Assembly: GCA_943323725.2 (NCBI GenBank) | Contig: CALPIW020000018.1 | Coordinates: forward strand, 1-13,301 | Source: Polynucleobacter meluiroseus | GTDB lineage: Bacteria; Verrucomicrobiota; Verrucomicrobiia; Opitutales; UBA953 | DNA: 13,301 nt | Direction: 5' to 3' | In this document: positions 12,434 through 13,301 of the stretch, in pieces | Position numbering within the stretch: position 1 is the stretch's first letter | Layout: the number at the start of each line of letters is the position of its first letter | Notes under the pieces: generated by a model | Database searches by the model: none | What the model saw: only the letters and a program-made list of their open reading frames with translations | Told to the model about the DNA's origin: nothing | Position numbers and translations under genes: made by a program

Positions 12434-13301
12434 TCTCTTTCTTCTTCGGAAGGTCCACCTTCTGCGCGAGCGCGCGCAGCTTGGGATAAAGCTCCGCATA
12501 CGGCACGTCCTGGACCGCCCCGCCGGATTTCGCCGCCATGGCGGCCGCGACGCCGGCCGACTCGCCAAGGATCATCCAGACGGGCTCCATGCGGATAGAG
12601 GTCATGGCGATGTGGCTGGCGGAGACGCAGACGGGGACGAGCAGGTTGGTGCATTGGGCCTTCTTGGGGACGATCGCACGATAGGGAATCCGGTAGATGC
12701 CGCGGTGCTCGTCCTCGAGATAGAGCATGGAATAATAGCCACCCATGAGCGCGACCTTATCATCGAGGGCGACGGTCGCATAGGGCCATTCGTCGACGCC
12801 ATACGAGGAGAGACCGACCGAATCAGCGGGGCTCGTCCGTCCTTCCAGGTCTTTCTGGGTGACGACGTAGTCGGAGACCATGCGGCGGGCCTCGCGGACG
12901 TAGAGCTGGTGCGGATAACCTCTCGTGTCATCGAAGGCGCCTTTCTCCAGCCCGGCGCTGAGCGCGATCTCCTTCTGCTTCGCAGGGACGCTGGGGTCGA
13001 TGCGCAGGAAGTGCGTCATGCCCCGGACGAAGTCCTGCTGTTCCTTCCAGATCCGGGCGCGGGTCGCGTAATCACCGTCCGCATAGCCGGCATTATGACC
13101 GTAGTTCGTGGGCGCGAACAACGCGCGCGCGAGGTTGCCTGCCCCGCCGGAATAGACGCGTCCGCCGCTCACCTCCCAGCCGTCGACCTTGCCGCGCATC
13201 ACGCGTCCGGAAAGGATGTCCACGCCCTGCTGGAAAGCCCGGCGATAGAGTTCGAACTGCTTCGGATCGTAATGCGGCGGCGGCTCGATCGGCAGGCTCT
13301 C
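12420..13301 (-). CDS. FAD-dependent oxidoreductase, C-terminal part, 5' end beyond window
   Basis: The frame is open to the right window edge, giving 293 residues that lack the N-terminal dinucleotide-binding GxGxxG motif, which must lie outside. The C-terminal FAD-domain block is clear: YRIPYRAIVPKKAQCTNLLV, then SASHIAMTSIRMEPVWMILG and ESAGVAAAMA. The preceding YPHQLYVREARRM fits the same family: large FAD-dependent oxidoreductases abundant in Verrucomicrobiota and Planctomycetota, often annotated 'FAD-dependent oxidoreductase' or 'xanthan lyase' and usually exported and linked to polysaccharide use. Substrate cannot be told from this fragment. The protein ends in a lysine-rich tail. GTG 13223 is an internal codon, not a start, since family-like sequence continues upstream. 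The TAG lies within the convergent ferredoxin gene. Confidence 0.88.
   Translation of the reverse strand, partial: ESLPIEPPPHYDPKQFELYRRAFQQGVDILSGRVMRGKVDGWEVSGGRVYSGGAGNLARALFAPTNYGHNAGYADGDYATRARIWKEQQDFVRGMTHFLRIDPSVPAKQKEIALSAGLEKGAFDDTRGYPHQLYVREARRMVSDYVVTQKDLEGRTSPADSVGLSSYGVDEWPYATVALDDKVALMGGYYSMLYLEDEHRGIYRIPYRAIVPKKAQCTNLLVPVCVSASHIAMTSIRMEPVWMILGESAGVAAAMAAKSGGAVQDVPYAELYPKLRALAQKVDLPKKKETKAK

Overview
The window is GC-rich (coding third positions are mostly G or C) and fully bacterial. Genes are tightly packed, and convergent neighbours overlap at their stop codons. The gene content fits Verrucomicrobiota, probably class Opitutae: an McsA/McsB protein-arginine-kinase pair, a divergent FabF-like ketoacyl synthase paired with an acyl carrier protein, a DEDDy exonuclease translationally coupled to a thioredoxin-like [2Fe-2S] ferredoxin, and a large secreted-type FAD-dependent oxidoreductase. 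The lineage is inferred from this content; no 16S rRNA is present.

Layout. (1) 1-948 (+) is the C-terminal part of 4-alpha-glucanotransferase MalQ. It overlaps the convergent ABC-F translation factor EttA (938-2614, -) by 11 bp. (2) 2615-2799 is a divergent promoter region with G/C-tract repeats, a TTGACA box and a strong intrinsic-terminator hairpin just ahead of nusA. (3) 2800-6887 (+) is nusA-infB-rbfA, a shortened form of the usual rimP-nusA-infB-rbfA-truB cluster. (4) 6884-8439 (-) is mcsA-mcsB; mcsB and rbfA share one CTAG as their stop codons. (5) 8538-10070 (+) is the ketoacyl synthase/ACP pair, closed by a clear terminator. (6) 10197-11171 (+) encodes a secreted protein I do not recognise. 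(7) 11217-11292 (-) is tRNA-Ala(GGC), with its promoter at 11309-11337 and a hairpin at 11181-11210 shared with the secreted-protein gene. (8) 11403-12433 (+) is the exonuclease/ferredoxin pair, overlapping by 14 bp the 3' end of the FAD oxidoreductase (12420-13301, -), which runs off the window.

The strongest theme is translation and protein quality control: EttA throttles initiation according to energy state, NusA/IF2/RbfA cover transcription elongation, initiation and 30S maturation, tRNA-Ala serves elongation, and McsAB marks proteins with phospho-arginine. The most unusual points are the terminator-like leader of nusA with a possible competing hairpin, the altered active-site motifs of the ketoacyl synthase, and the unassigned secreted protein. 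I found no CRISPR array, insertion sequence, phage or defence system, so I cannot claim an entirely new multi-gene system here.
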